DNA of 13,493 bases from Calditrichia bacterium (GTDB lineage: Bacteria > Calditrichota > Calditrichia > Calditrichales > Calditrichaceae), in contig JALWEA010000193.1 of assembly GCA_027039465.1 (NCBI GenBank), positions 1 to 13,493 on the forward strand, read 5' to 3'. The notes beneath the pieces are model-generated. The model worked only from the letters and a program-made list of their open reading frames with translations. It made no database searches and was not told the DNA's origin. Each line of letters opens with the position of its first letter. Within the stretch, counting starts at the first letter, position 1. Position numbers and translations under genes: made by a program. This document shows positions 13,260-13,493 of this stretch, in pieces.

Positions 13260-13493
13260 GCTAAAGGCTTTGGTGATTTTTGCCCGGTGAAGCAAGTATC
13301 TGAGGTTTGAGCAAAAAAATTTTTATCAAACCATTCAAAATTGGGCATTAGGCAAAATTCAACAAACTACTTTCAGTTCCCCTTGTATATTAAAGTTATA
13401 AAGAAAAAAGATCTTTGCAAATAAAAAAAATAAAACCGAATTTATCCGACATGTAAGAAGGGGCTCCCCTTAGGCATAAAGCCTGTCTCGTAG

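Larger units (their letters stand above)
12838..13493. other. Gene-free, repeat-rich right end
   Basis: No convincing gene is present in 656 bases. The region runs from 8-bp tandem repeats through a TGTCATT/AATGACA element, a GC-rich stretch (13164-13190) and a strong hairpin (13241-13259) to an AT-rich zone (13380-13450) that could carry the promoter of a gene beyond the window. Two small hairpins lie at the edge: AAGGGG-ct-CCCCTT (13458-13471) and AGGC-ataaa-GCCT (13472-13484). Confidence 0.6.

Overview
The window looks like chromosomal DNA from a Gram-negative bacterium of the FCB group, most likely Calditrichota or a relative such as KSB1 or Ignavibacteria. This is inference. It rests on a secreted protein with a type IX secretion (T9SS) C-terminal sorting domain containing an SPNPFN motif, a sensor kinase built on FG-GAP and ASPIC/UnbV domains, a fungal-Lys4-like fused aconitase, and AT-rich intergenic DNA with many short palindromic repeats. 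No rRNA, tRNA, insertion-sequence transposase gene or CRISPR array was seen.

Layout. At 1-297 (+) is the 3' end of a gene cut by the window edge, the tail of an Rpn/PD-(D/E)XK nuclease-transposase-like protein with seven 4-codon repeats. After a gene-free stretch come three minus-strand genes: a small soluble HAD protein (605-1075), an NtrC-type sigma-54 response regulator (1313-2752) and a 1046-residue membrane sensor histidine kinase (2778-5918). Kinase and regulator are 25 bp apart and form a two-component operon read from about 5918 down to 1313. A perfect 9-bp AT-rich dyad lies just upstream of the kinase start and is the best candidate operator or leader hairpin.

Plus-strand genes follow: a fused aconitase/homoaconitase-type hydro-lyase (6167-8140) with a good intrinsic terminator, then a secreted protein with a class I glutamine-amidotransferase-like (BPL_N-type) domain and a T9SS signal (8245-9336, TTG start). 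A secreted protein with an 18-residue DGSG repeat lies on the minus strand (9895-10725). An AMP-binding/acyl-CoA-synthetase-like protein whose catalytic motifs are all altered (11206-12837) completes the gene set.

The three large gaps after 9337 carry short palindromic and inverted repeats: a multi-hairpin REP-like composite (9558-9719), whose module architecture recurs at 1222-1287; a 110-bp inverted-repeat element (10868-10977); and, after 12838, 8-bp tandem repeats, a TGTCATT...AATGACA-bounded element and strong hairpins. The most unusual items are the propeller-ASPIC sensor kinase, the probable acyl-CoA synthetase pseudoenzyme, and the repeat modules. Apart from the two-component pair, nothing shows that the genes share one pathway.
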